Of a stretch of 64,000 nt of DNA, positions 1-8,679 are shown piece by piece. The stretch comes from Myxococcales bacterium (GTDB lineage: Bacteria; Myxococcota_A; UBA9160; UBA4427). The stretch covers positions 62,001-126,000 of the forward strand of contig DUCN01000082.1 in NCBI GenBank assembly GCA_012959805.1, written 5' to 3'. The translations under genes were made by a program, and so were the position numbers. Numbering within the stretch: position 1 is the stretch's first letter; every line of letters starts with the position of its first letter. The notes below the pieces were generated by a model. It did not search any database and was not told the origin of the DNA. It saw nothing but the letters and a program-made list of their open reading frames with translations.

Positions 1-669
1 ACCTTGCGACTCCGTCTCGTCCATGCCTGGAATCCCGTAGGCGTGACGGCCGATGAGAAGGTTGGGGCGGCCCGTTTCGGGATGGATCTTCACAAGTGGC
101 CTAAGCGAAACGGTTAGATCGTGATAGCCGTACATGTCGTAGCCGCCCTCTTTGTTTGGGGTCGGCAGATATCCGGCTCGTTCCTGGCTGTAGTAGAGGG
201 AGTGGTAGGCCGAGAGTTCCTCGATCTGGTTCCGGGTTGCATCATCGAGCGCATCGTAGGCCGCGCGCATGTCCGCCCATGCAGTCGGCGCTCCAGACGC
301 TGGAACGATTTCCGCGCTGAACACGGAGGCCTTCGCCTGGCGCGGCATGTAGGTGCTGTCGTGGTGCCAGCCCTGGTTGCCTCGCAAAGATTTGATGACG
401 TCGTCCTGCGAGTCGCTGCGCACGCGGCCATCGCCGTCGATGTTCGTGATCGGCGCAGCCTCGAATTCGAGATCTCCGAACCGGCGGGCAAAATCATCTT
501 GTTCTGGGCGGGTCAGGAACTGACCCGGGAAGATCAAGAGGGCGTATTCGATCCACGCTTCGTGGAGCAGGCCTTCGAGCCCATCGCTGATGGCGGAGAG
601 TTCGATGTCTCGGATGATCGCGCCAAATGTGGCATCGAGCGGTTCGAGGTTCAGCGTCGTTTCGCCCAT
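1..669 (-). CDS. TauD/TfdA-family 2-oxoglutarate dioxygenase (3' end beyond left edge)
   Basis: Reading leftwards from an ATG at 669 there is an open frame that runs off the window after 223 codons, so the C-terminus is missing. The translation has the family's iron-binding HxD motif (HHDSTYMP, about residues 102-109). Near its truncated end it has the downstream substrate/2-oxoglutarate segment (VKIHPETGRPNLL). Known members are cytosolic Fe(II)/2-oxoglutarate dioxygenases that hydroxylate taurine, 2,4-D and related small molecules; the substrate here cannot be told. The second metal His would lie beyond the edge. The gene is divergent from the alcohol dehydrogenase at 875. A distant relative sits at the other end of the window (63025-64000). 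Confidence 0.85.
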   Translation of the reverse strand, partial: MGETTLNLEPLDATFGAIIRDIELSAISDGLEGLLHEAWIEYALLIFPGQFLTRPEQDDFARRFGDLEFEAAPITNIDGDGRVRSDSQDDVIKSLRGNQGWHHDSTYMPRQAKASVFSAEIVPASGAPTAWADMRAAYDALDDATRNQIEELSAYHSLYYSQERAGYLPTPNKEGGYDMYGYHDLTVSLRPLVKIHPETGRPNLLIGRHAYGIPGMDETESQG

Positions 670-874
670 CTACATACGATAATGCACTCTCTTCGATTCA
701 GCCCTGCGGCTTGGGCGACTGTGATCGGAAGCCTTGGCGGATGGCGAAGCCCGCTGGCGGGCTACAATTGTCTTCCCTTTCCGGCTCTGCACCACCTGGC
801 ACACTCCAGACTCACTCGAGTCGAGCCTGGTGGGGCGGATCGTGTCGGGTGAATCTCAACTCCCAGGAGACATC

Positions 875-2077
875 GTGAAACTCATCAAGCGTTGGCTGCA
901 CGCTCTCTATGTTCGAATTTCGATCGTCTTCATGAAGCTGCTTCCAGACAAGACGCCTGTCACGTTTACCGGTCCAGATTCTTCGCATGTCCTGTGTCAG
1001 TCGATCGGACAGAGCGGTGTTGACCGGATATTGGTCGTCACGGATGGGATGTTGCTCGAGATTGGTCTGGTGGGGCCCATTCTGGCGAAGCTGAGAAGTG
1101 CGGGCGTCGAATGCAGTGTGTATTCGGGTGTCGAGCCGGATCCAACCTTCAATCATGTCGAGGCGGGCCTAGCGCTTTATAACGAAGAGGGCTGTGACTC
1201 TGTGCTTGCGATCGGCGGAGGCTCTTCGATGGATGCGGCCAAAGTGATCGCCGCAGCCGCTGCCAATCCCGGCCCAATCCGAAAGCTGGAAGGGATGATG
1301 AAGCTGAAGAATATGCCGGTGCCCCTCTACGCGATTCCGACGACTGCGGGAACCGGTTCTGAAGTGACGGTCGCCGCGGTGATTTCGGAAGCCGACACCC
1401 ACGCCAAGTGTTTCTTCATCGACCCGAAGCTGCTGCCCCGAATGGCCGCGCTGGACCCGAACCTCATGAAGGGACTGCCAAAGCCGATCACCGCAGCCAC
1501 CGGGATGGACGCGCTCACCCACGCGATCGAATCCTATCTTTCACTCACGCACACCCCGACGACCGAAGCGTATGCCGAGATCGCGGTCCGCCTGGTCTTT
1601 CAAAACCTGCCCCGCGCCTATGGTGATGGTGACGATCAGGAGGCGCGGGAAGCGATGGCCCTGGCTTCCTTCTACGGCGGGTTGGCATTTACGCGAACCG
1701 GGGTCGGATACGTGCATGCGATCGCGCATACGTTTGGTGCGTATTATGGGACCCCCCACGGATTGGCGAATGCCATCGTGCTTCCTCATGTCCTCGAGTT
1801 TTCTGCCGACGCGGCCATCGAGAGACTGGCCAAGCTCGGCCGGCTGGTCGGCAGCGGTGGGACGACGCCGACTGAACAGGCGGAAGGCTTCGTCGCCGCC
1901 GTGCGGATCTTGATGGAGAAAGTGGGAATCGACGGCCAACTGCCCGCGCTTCAGGTCGAGGACATTCCCGGAATCGCGAAACAAGCGCTGGATGAGGCAT
2001 TCCTCAACTACCCGGTTCCCCGATTCATGCAGCAGGGTGAATGCGAAGTTTTGCTTCGCCGATTGTTGGTCGCGTAA
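875..2077 (+). CDS. Iron-containing alcohol dehydrogenase (group III)
   Basis: NAD(P)-dependent alcohol/aldehyde oxidoreductase of the Fe-ADH family, 400 residues, close to the usual family length. The nucleotide-binding GGGSSMDAAK is at about residues 114-123. Family metal ligands are visible as DALTH (Asp and His) and, further on, as the two His of AHTFGAYYGTPHG. I start at the GTG at 875 because AGGAG lies just upstream; the open frame continues further 5' but that stretch has no family similarity. The substrate is unknown. The broken acyl-CoA dehydrogenase downstream suggests the two once served one oxidation pathway, which is inference. Confidence 0.9.
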   Translation: MKLIKRWLHALYVRISIVFMKLLPDKTPVTFTGPDSSHVLCQSIGQSGVDRILVVTDGMLLEIGLVGPILAKLRSAGVECSVYSGVEPDPTFNHVEAGLALYNEEGCDSVLAIGGGSSMDAAKVIAAAAANPGPIRKLEGMMKLKNMPVPLYAIPTTAGTGSEVTVAAVISEADTHAKCFFIDPKLLPRMAALDPNLMKGLPKPITAATGMDALTHAIESYLSLTHTPTTEAYAEIAVRLVFQNLPRAYGDGDDQEAREAMALASFYGGLAFTRTGVGYVHAIAHTFGAYYGTPHGLANAIVLPHVLEFSADAAIERLAKLGRLVGSGGTTPTEQAEGFVAAVRILMEKVGIDGQLPALQVEDIPGIAKQALDEAFLNYPVPRFMQQGECEVLLRRLLVA

Positions 2078-2247
2078 GACAAGAATTCGGATCGCTGGAA
2101 CGCGCTGCATGCGGGCTCCGGTTGGACGCTCACGTCGATTGAATCCCGTGTGGGGCCATAGGCTCTTTGATAGGAGTTTCGCAATATGGCACTGCGAATG
2201 TAAAAACACTGCGTCCGATTCAGTCGGCGGCATAGGGAAATCAAAAC

Positions 2248-2910
2248 ATGGGACTCATCCGGTCGGGAGATCAGCTGATCCTGCGAGACATGTCCAAGAG
2301 CTTTTGGGACAAGCAAGACGCGGTGCGTTTCTCGCGAGATCTCTGGAAGGAAATGGGAGAACTCGGCTGGATCGGGATCCTGTTTCCGGAATCGCTTGGC
2401 GGGACCGAGATCGGCTATGGCGAACTCGGAATCGTGCTCGCGGAATGCCGGCCGCGTGTTGGCGCCGGAGCCGTTCCTTTCGACGGTGCTGCTCGGCGGA
2501 AACGCCATCTTGCTCGGTAGCAGCGGACCTCTCCAGAAGGAGCTGCTGCCCGATGTCTGCATTGGGGATCGTATTCTTGTGCTGGCGTTTCAGGAACGTG
2601 GGCGATTCGCGCCCTGTGCGGTTGAAACGACGGCGACGCGTGACGGCGATAGCTTCCGCATTCGTGACGAGAAGCAGTTCGTACTCGATGTCATGTGGCC
2701 GACCAGATCGTGACGTTGGTCCGAACGGCTGGGAATGTCGGCGAACGAGACGGGGTGACGCTGCTCGTTGTTGACGCGAACGCATCCGGGGTTTCTGTTC
2801 AGCGCACGAAGATGATTGACGCCCGCAATGCCGCTCGGATCATTTTGATGAGGTGGCTGTTGATTCCGCACGCATCCTTGGTGAACTGGACGTGGGGCAG
2901 CGGAATCAGA
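2248..2910 (+). pseudogene. Acyl-CoA dehydrogenase, frameshifted and truncated
   Basis: Acyl-CoA dehydrogenase sequence can be followed across at least three reading frames. The N-terminal part starting at the ATG at 2248 (WKEMGELGWIGILFPESLGG) runs to about 2450. It then shifts to a second frame (GRVLAPEPFLSTVLLGGNAILL) until about 2695. It shifts again (ADQIVTLVRTAGNVGERDG) and once more near 2845 (FDEVAVDSARILGELDVG). Similarity stops near 2910, and the C-terminal helical domain with the catalytic base is absent. Several indels plus truncation make a sequencing error unlikely. It lies 170 bp after the iron alcohol dehydrogenase. Confidence 0.85.
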
Positions 2911-3215
2911 ATCGCCGCCACGGCGCCTATGAGGAGGCTCCAGCGACTGTCGTTTTTTCGATAGCGCTGAAAGGCGAGCAGTGCGCCCCGCAATAATACG
3001 GTCGTCGTCCTGTGACGCAGGAAGTACACGGAATGCATGGCGACGTAGGTCGTCGCGCCGATGAGTGAACTGACCAATACGCAATGTCTGAGGGAAACCC
3101 GCAGCTGGCGCTACTGCAGAAAAAAAGCGCTACGGGCAGCGGGGGTCATGGTTGGTGCGAGCAGCATGACGGACCACCAGGAGATAGGGCATGGCGAGAA
3201 TGGATTGGCCTAATA
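2911..3215 (-). pseudogene. Possible remnant of a membrane protein gene
   Basis: On the minus strand one frame keeps a hydrophobic, protein-like translation through this stretch (WWSVMLLAPTMTPAARS, then VSSLIGATTYVAMHSVYFLR, then SLLIGAVAAILIPLPH). It is interrupted by a TAG at 3113-3111 and has no credible start. I do not recognise the family. It abuts the truncated acyl-CoA dehydrogenase, so the stretch between 2248 and 3368 looks like decayed DNA in general. Chance hydrophobicity in a GC-rich frame is a real alternative. Confidence 0.25.
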
Positions 3216-3368
3216 TGCATTAGTTGTACCGCCGACCGCGCGATGTGCGAAGGGGGCGGGGCCCACGACGGATCGCCACTGTGGTGTCTCCTCGACGCGT
3301 CTTGGTCTCGCGAGCAGGACGCTTTTTCGACTGGATCGCCATCGTGTTGACGCCCCAATCATTCGACC

Positions 3369-4013
3369 TCATCGCCTTTCGCGCTCGGCGAGAAGACTTC
3401 TCGTCGTGTTCGAAATGGGCGCGCCGAGGATGGCGGTGACAAGATCAACGAGATGGCTCTCGAAAAGTCGGTCGTCGCGACGCCGGGGACTCTCCGCCCG
3501 CCGGGCGAGTTCGATAAACATGATTCGGCGCGCCGTGAAGCGACTGTGCAGTGGGTCGACGGCGAGCGGTGACATAAGGGGCTCGACGAGCGCGCGCCAT
3601 CGGTGAAGGCTGACGGGTTCTTCGAGTGCGATGGGGTCGACGCGCCTTCCATGATGATTGATGAGCTGAGCGACAATTCGGAGATACGCGCGACCTCCAT
3701 CGCGGTCCGAGAGTTTTTCGGCGACCGGGAGGACGAGTGCCGCGGCGAGCTGACTCAGGTCGGAGGCCGAATTTTTCTCAATTTGATCGAGTAGACCCTG
3801 ACGGCTCACGTCGACCGCGGTCTCGTGCTTCTCGAGAATTGCGCTCAGCAGGCCATTGCGATCTTCAAAATGATATTGAAGGGCCGTGGCATTTCGTTGG
3901 TCTGCGGCCCGATTGATTTCTCGCAGTGAAACCGCCTCGACGCCGCGCTCGGCGAAGAGCCGCTCGGCTGCTCGAATGAGCTGTCCGCGGGTCTCGTCTG
4001 CGTTTCGGGGCAT
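3369..4013 (-). CDS. TetR-family transcriptional regulator
   Basis: One-component repressor with an N-terminal helix-turn-helix (about residues 10-50; TRGQLIRAAERLFAERG, then ALQYHFEDRNGLLSAIL) and a variable ligand-binding C-terminal domain, 214 residues. I chose the ATG at 4013; a TTG 36 bp upstream is in frame but less likely. It is divergently transcribed from the acyl-CoA dehydrogenase at 4162, so it probably controls that promoter. Its core (LVLPVAEKL-DRDGG) is shared with the TetR protein at 23094, so the two are paralogues. The short repeat ATGC-N4-GCAT at 4058-4069 lies between the divergent genes and could be an operator. Confidence 0.9.
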   Translation of the reverse strand: MPRNADETRGQLIRAAERLFAERGVEAVSLREINRAADQRNATALQYHFEDRNGLLSAILEKHETAVDVSRQGLLDQIEKNSASDLSQLAAALVLPVAEKLSDRDGGRAYLRIVAQLINHHGRRVDPIALEEPVSLHRWRALVEPLMSPLAVDPLHSRFTARRIMFIELARRAESPRRRDDRLFESHLVDLVTAILGAPISNTTRSLLAERERR

Positions 4014-4161
4014 GAAAGGAACTCCCGGCGGTTGCGAATGATCCTTCAAAGGTTATCATGCGAGTGCATTAAAACAAACTCTGCGCAACCCTGATGCCTT
4101 GTCTTTGGGTGCGAAGCGCGCCGACTAACATATGACGAATAACTTTCAGAAGGGAATTATC

Positions 4162-5475
4162 ATGGCCGGACTCGAAACCAATGATGCGATGTTGGACCTG
4201 AGAATGTCGGAGACGGCTAAGCCGCTCTTCGAAAAGGTCAAGAGATTCATTAAGGAGGAAGTCGAGCCGATCACAGCCGAATTCCATCGGCTTGGCGAAG
4301 GTCGCGAAGATCGCTGGTCCTGGGGACCTGGGCAGCTCGAACTCCTTGACGGTGTAAAGTCAAAAGCCAAGGCGATGGACCTTTGGAATTTCTTCCTGCC
4401 CGACGCCGAAACCGGTGAGGGTCTGTCGAATCTGGACTACGCGTATATCGCGGCTGAACTGGGCAAGAATCCACTCTCCTCTCAATGTCTTAATTGTTCT
4501 GCCCCGGATACCGGGAACATGGAGGTGCTCGAGCGAGTCGGGACGCCCGAACAGAAAGAGAAATGGTTGAAGCCGCTGCTGAATGGGGAGATTCGTTCCG
4601 CGTACGCGATGACGGAGCCGGATATCGCCTCGTCGGACGCCAAGAACATCGCTTGTCAGGCCGTACTCGTTGGCGATGAGTGGGTGATCAACGGTGAGAA
4701 GTACTACATCTCAGGTGCCGGAGACCCACGCTGCAAGATCATGATCGTCATGGTCCAGACCGACCCTGATGGAGCGCCTCATACCCGTCAATCGCAAATC
4801 CTGGTTCCCACGGACGCCGAGGGCTTCGAGATTCTTGGCGGAATGCATGTCTTCGGGCAGGACGACGCGCCTCACGGCCACATGCATATTCGATTCACTG
4901 ATTGTCGGGTCCCCAAGGACAATATCCTGTTAGGCGTAGGGCGAGGCTTCGAGATCTCCCAGGTTCGCCTCGGCCCAGGCCGCATCCATCATTGCATGCG
5001 GTCGATCGGCGTAGCGGAGCGAGCGATTGAGTTGATGTGCAAGCGTGGCATTTCCCGGAAGGCGTTTGGTAAGCCGATCGTCCAACTCGGAAAGAACATC
5101 GAGACGATCGCGAAGGCGCGAATCGACATCGAGGCGATGCGCATGATGGTGCTCAAGGCCGCGAAGGCGATGGATGTGCTTGGCAACGCCGAGGCTCGCG
5201 TCTGGGTGAGCGCGATCAAGGCGATGGTTCCCGTCCGTGTTTGTGAAATCATTGACGAAGCCATCCAGATTCACGGTGCGACGGGAATCTCCCAGTGGAC
5301 GCCGCTGGCGGACATGTACACGGGGCAGAGGACCCTTCGCCTGGCGGATGGCCCGGACGAGGTCCATTGGTTCGTTGTCGGCCGTTCCGAAGTGGCACGT
5401 TGGTCGGAGGACGGCGCGATGGACTACAACCCGAAAGAGAACTACGGGTCGATGCCGGTCTTTAGCGGCCCCTGA
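4162..5475 (+). CDS. Acyl-CoA dehydrogenase, ACAD10/11-like
   Basis: FAD-dependent alpha,beta-dehydrogenation of an acyl-CoA thioester, 437 residues. Visible family features are YAMTEPDIASSDA (about 148-160, flavin/substrate loop) and the C-terminal LADGPDEVH (about 394-402). The latter is typical of the ACAD10/11 subgroup, in place of the usual YEGTNEI type of motif. The ATG at 4162 is preceded by AGAAGGGA; an in-frame ATG at 4132 lacks a good ribosome site. It is divergent from the TetR gene at 3369-4013 and followed by a strong hairpin at 5535. The chain length or structure of the substrate is not evident. Confidence 0.93.
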   Translation: MAGLETNDAMLDLRMSETAKPLFEKVKRFIKEEVEPITAEFHRLGEGREDRWSWGPGQLELLDGVKSKAKAMDLWNFFLPDAETGEGLSNLDYAYIAAELGKNPLSSQCLNCSAPDTGNMEVLERVGTPEQKEKWLKPLLNGEIRSAYAMTEPDIASSDAKNIACQAVLVGDEWVINGEKYYISGAGDPRCKIMIVMVQTDPDGAPHTRQSQILVPTDAEGFEILGGMHVFGQDDAPHGHMHIRFTDCRVPKDNILLGVGRGFEISQVRLGPGRIHHCMRSIGVAERAIELMCKRGISRKAFGKPIVQLGKNIETIAKARIDIEAMRMMVLKAAKAMDVLGNAEARVWVSAIKAMVPVRVCEIIDEAIQIHGATGISQWTPLADMYTGQRTLRLADGPDEVHWFVVGRSEVARWSEDGAMDYNPKENYGSMPVFSGP

Positions 5476-5534
5476 TCAGAGGAGGGGCCGGGCGAGACCG
5501 CCAGCCGGAGCCGGGCACGTATGACGAGAAGCCG

Positions 5535-5566
5535 GAGACGCACGAGCTGCCACGCTCGTGCGTCTC
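5535..5566 (+). terminator. Perfect 12-bp hairpin after the acyl-CoA dehydrogenase
   Basis: GAGACGCACGAG at 5535-5546 is exactly complementary to CTCGTGCGTCTC at 5555-5566, with an 8-nt loop. It is followed by TTCGTTT. It lies 60 bp after the stop codon of the gene at 4162, the expected place for an intrinsic terminator. The T-tract is short. Confidence 0.75.
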
Positions 5567-5714
5567 TTCGTTTATGGGGCTGAGTAGGGGGATGATTCCC
5601 GGGGCCAGCCCAGAAATCCCCCAAATCGGGCTCGGGAGCAACAGGTTTGGTCGACGCAATCCGATAAAGAGGGGGCGAGCAGTCTGGGGCTGGCCGTGTT
5701 CATCGGAGAGTCAC

Positions 5715-7208
5715 ATGAGCGAAGTTCGACCTTATGCACGTGTCGAGCTGATCCCGGGGAAGCTCGAGGTCTCGGTGTTCCATCATGTGATCCAGACCGG
5801 ATCATCCAGGCTTCCTTGCTGGACTTACGTGACGAAGGGACTCCGTGGGCAACAACAGAAGGAGATCGTGATGACTCTCCTTCAGGGTTCCGATTTGGAA
5901 CAGGTACCTCTTCAGGATCCGCTGCATTTTTTCGTATCGCTCTACGTCGTTGCGTCCCACGGGCGTCGGGTCGATGCCGGAGACGTCAGCGAATTCGATC
6001 CAGAACAATCGTTGTTAGGCCGACCGGCGGTCCTGTATATGCCCGCGCAGAGTCTCGAGGGCGTCGAGGTTCCCGAACCATCGCTCGCAGCCATTCTTCT
6101 AGTGAAAGAAGATCTCGAGGCCGCTAAAAGATTCGGACCCATGCGGATGGTCAATAGGCTCGCAGATGCGCATGCTTTCTATCCATTTCCACCGTGGTCT
6201 GATCTGGGCCGGCTCGGACTCTCATTCGCTGTGACGCTCGAGACCAGCCTGCTCTCGCAGTTACCGATTTGCGGCCACGCCATGGCGCGAGTGGTCGGAG
6301 GCGGTGACGGTCTTGTTCTGCGTGTCGATCCACGTGCAGCGAGCGATCTCCGCGATCAAATGCGAGTCATCGAAGCAACGGATCCGGTGGTGATCTGGAC
6401 GGGCCCCGATTCAGGATCCGTGAAAGTCATGGTCTGGAATCCCGACGATGGAATTGGAAGTAGCGAGCTTCCCACGCCCTACGAAGAGAGCGAAGGCATA
6501 GAGGGTTGCTTCGTGGCAATCTTTCCCGGGCAAGAGGCGAATCTCTGGCGACGGATGGAGGACGGATTTCAGGTCCTGCTCCAACAGGAAACTTGGAACG
6601 AGCTGCGTCCAGCGATCCTTAGCGGGCGACCGACGCGGGTTGAGTTTGCAGATGGCACGCACCTGGATCTCAAATGGGTACGGGAAGATCATTCAAAACT
6701 CCGTCGAGCAGCGAACTGTGGGTCCGAATCGATGGCCCACGAAACATCAAACATCTTCCAAGAGACGCCGACTAGTGGGATCGATGGCGCTCCTCTTGAA
6801 TCATCGGTCGCATGGCAGCGTCACGAATCGAGTTTTTCTCCGGAAGACATCCCATCGGAAGGTCTCGTCGATCTCCAACACATTGTTTTGCTGACGCCGG
6901 AAGACGAAATCTCAGATCGCCTCGAGAGCAAGGAGCTCGGCAACTTCACGCGAGCCGTACATCAAGTCGTGACCGACCTGTTCCGTGAGCTGGCAGCGGA
7001 TCGACCTCAGGAGCTTGTCGTCGAGACGCGGATCCAGCCCGGTGGAACCGTCGGCGCACGACTCCATTCCTATCCCGGGCTGCCTCGAACGCTCCTGGAT
7101 CATCTGCGACTTGAATTGATGGCGATGAAGGGCCCGAGCATCAGTGATGGCTCGATTGCGTTCGAAGCCCATTTTCTCGTCTGGGCGGACTCGATGATGC
7201 TCAATTGA
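5715..7208 (+). CDS. Unknown protein with a DUF3480-like N-terminal region
   Basis: A 497-residue cytosolic-looking protein with no signal peptide or membrane segment. I start at the ATG at 5715, which has GGAGAG five bases upstream; the open frame extends further 5' without protein-like sequence. The N-terminal part (LPCWTYVTKGL about 33-43, then EIVMTLL and PLHFFVSLYVVASHGRRVD) recalls the DUF3480 domain found in eukaryotic SARA/ZFYVE9-16 proteins and in scattered bacteria. I make that match from memory of the motif, not from a search. The rest is not recognised. It follows a terminator and stands alone; no operon partner is evident. Confidence 0.6.
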   Translation: MSEVRPYARVELIPGKLEVSVFHHVIQTGSSRLPCWTYVTKGLRGQQQKEIVMTLLQGSDLEQVPLQDPLHFFVSLYVVASHGRRVDAGDVSEFDPEQSLLGRPAVLYMPAQSLEGVEVPEPSLAAILLVKEDLEAAKRFGPMRMVNRLADAHAFYPFPPWSDLGRLGLSFAVTLETSLLSQLPICGHAMARVVGGGDGLVLRVDPRAASDLRDQMRVIEATDPVVIWTGPDSGSVKVMVWNPDDGIGSSELPTPYEESEGIEGCFVAIFPGQEANLWRRMEDGFQVLLQQETWNELRPAILSGRPTRVEFADGTHLDLKWVREDHSKLRRAANCGSESMAHETSNIFQETPTSGIDGAPLESSVAWQRHESSFSPEDIPSEGLVDLQHIVLLTPEDEISDRLESKELGNFTRAVHQVVTDLFRELAADRPQELVVETRIQPGGTVGARLHSYPGLPRTLLDHLRLELMAMKGPSISDGSIAFEAHFLVWADSMMLN

Positions 7209-7226
7209 GTCTGGCTGCCCGGAAAC

Positions 7227-7985
7227 CTAACAGCCCGGCCAGTCGACCTTCTCACGCTTTGCGAAGGCTCGAACACCGGCTTTTCGGTCTTCGGAATTCA
7301 TGACGCGTGTTTGGACCCAATCTGTGAGTTGATTGAGCGCGTTGTAATCAAGGGATGTACCTCGAACCATGAGTTCCTTCATGCCCTGAACAGCCATGGG
7401 GCTTAGCTCGCAGATCCGCTTCGCCACCTTTTCGGCCTCGGCCATGAGTTCGTCTCGCGGCACGACCTTGTTCACGAGTCCGACTTGATAGGCGCGTTGC
7501 GCATTGACCCGTTCGGCCATGAGAAGCAGTTCCGAGGCGATCGCCCAGGGCATGATTCTCGGGAACCAGGCGGCCGGAATAGTGGCGATTCCCCATTGAG
7601 GTTCTGGCAGCCAGAACGAAGTGTCTTCCGCAGCGATTCGGATATCCGAGTCGAGTGAAATCCACATGCCGTAGCCGACGACATGACCATGAAGTGCGGC
7701 GATGATCGGCTTGAAGACGTTGCGTGTTTGCGTGATGTCTGGAAACTCACCGGTATATCGATAGGCACCCGAGGCCCGCTCCGTGAGATCCGCGCCAGCG
7801 CTGAAACACTTTCCATTGCCGGACAGAATCGCGACACGAAGCTCGGGATCGTCGCGAAAATCCTCCCAGACCTGCCCGAGCTCCTCGTGCATTAGATTGC
7901 TCATCGCATTGAGTTTGTCTGGGCGGTTGAGCGTGACGTAGGCGATCGCGCCCTTTTTCACGTATTCGACAGTTGCGAGTTCCAT
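7227..7985 (-). CDS. Enoyl-CoA hydratase/isomerase (crotonase family)
   Basis: 252 residues, the normal crotonase length. The oxyanion-hole segments are FSAGADL (about 61-67) and HGHVVGYGM (about 99-107). Glu residues sit at the two crotonase acid-base positions, E128 in LPEPQWG and E152 in SELLLMA, so hydration of a 2-enoyl-CoA is plausible. The glycine-rich PGAGG loop that usually follows the first Glu is replaced by PAAWFP, so substrate preference may be unusual. It is divergent from the SRPBCC gene at 8125, with a marked inverted repeat between them. Confidence 0.92.
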   Translation of the reverse strand: MELATVEYVKKGAIAYVTLNRPDKLNAMSNLMHEELGQVWEDFRDDPELRVAILSGNGKCFSAGADLTERASGAYRYTGEFPDITQTRNVFKPIIAALHGHVVGYGMWISLDSDIRIAAEDTSFWLPEPQWGIATIPAAWFPRIMPWAIASELLLMAERVNAQRAYQVGLVNKVVPRDELMAEAEKVAKRICELSPMAVQGMKELMVRGTSLDYNALNQLTDWVQTRVMNSEDRKAGVRAFAKREKVDWPGC

Positions 7986-8070
7986 GATCTCGTTGTTTCC
8001 TCTTTGCCTTGACTGTGGGGGAAGGGGGCGATGGGATGCGGCCGTGCCAAGAGAAGGCCCCCTGAATCGT

Positions 8071-8102
8071 GCGACGAAGTATCACATACTTCCTTTCGTC
8101 GC
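8071..8102. promoter_or_regulatory. Inverted repeat in the divergent enoyl-CoA hydratase / SRPBCC intergenic region
   Basis: GAAGTAT-CAC-ATACTTC is an exact 7-bp inverted repeat. It is nested inside a second pair, GCGACGAA and TTCGTCGC, with only a CT asymmetry. The whole lies 23 bp upstream of the ATG at 8125 and about 85 bp upstream of the opposite gene's start. It could be a repressor operator or a leader hairpin. No T-run follows, so it is not a terminator. Confidence 0.5.
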
Positions 8103-8124
8103 GTAAATCTGAAGGAGTACTTTC

Positions 8125-8541
8125 ATGGCAGTCGTTACCGAAACAGGGTCTTTTGCAGTTCCCGCTGAGAGGCTCTGGGAATTGGTTTCCGATTTTGGCG
8201 GGATCGCCAAATACATGGATGGTGTTGATGAGTGTGTGGTTGAAGGGGAGGGCATTGGCGCGCTTCGCAAGATCCCGATCGGAAATGACCACGTCGTTGA
8301 GTCGCTCGATGTGCTCGATCTGGAGAGCTTGACCCTCGTCTATTCAATGGTCTCGGGTCCGATGCCCTTTAAAGATTATTCCGCATCCATGGTCGTCACC
8401 CGAGACGGTGAAGACACTTGCCTCCTCACCTGGACCGGAACCTTCGAAGCCCACGGTGTTCCCATCGAGAAAGCTGAAAGAATTGCTGGCGGCCTCTATC
8501 GCGGTGGAATCGAAGGGTATCGTCGGGCGTTCGAAGTCTAG
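8125..8541 (+). CDS. SRPBCC (START-like, polyketide-cyclase type) protein
   Basis: 138 residues of the Bet v1/START helix-grip fold: an N-terminal FAVPAERLWELVSDFGGIAKY typical of the family, alternating strands, and a long C-terminal helix (AERIAGGLYRGGIEGYRRAFE). Such proteins bind hydrophobic ligands or act as cyclases/dehydratases; the ligand is unknown. The start has GAAGGAG ten bases upstream. It is divergent from the enoyl-CoA hydratase and probably shares its regulation through the inverted repeat at 8071. Confidence 0.85.
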   Translation: MAVVTETGSFAVPAERLWELVSDFGGIAKYMDGVDECVVEGEGIGALRKIPIGNDHVVESLDVLDLESLTLVYSMVSGPMPFKDYSASMVVTRDGEDTCLLTWTGTFEAHGVPIEKAERIAGGLYRGGIEGYRRAFEV

Positions 8542-8679
8542 GCGCGCGTCGCGTTGTAGTGCCGATCACGGGTCCTCTCTTGCATGACGATCTCTCGGTC
8601 GGATATCCCAAGAGGTCAGTCCCGTTCGCAAACCTCCTGGCGATCCGGTGACGATGACCTCAGCGGGGTGGGCGCCTTG

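Noticed and set aside
748-763. Palindrome AGCCCGCTGGCGGGCT followed by TACAAT
   Set aside because: The stem is almost loopless and no -35 lies at a proper distance; not enough for a promoter or terminator call.
121-852. Long plus-strand open frame opposite the left-edge dioxygenase
   Set aside because: The minus strand has clear TauD motifs; this frame is its antisense shadow with no recognisable protein content.
1541-2233. Minus-strand open frame of 230 codons over the alcohol dehydrogenase
   Set aside because: Overlaps motif-verified coding sequence on the other strand; Arg-rich shadow typical of GC-rich DNA.
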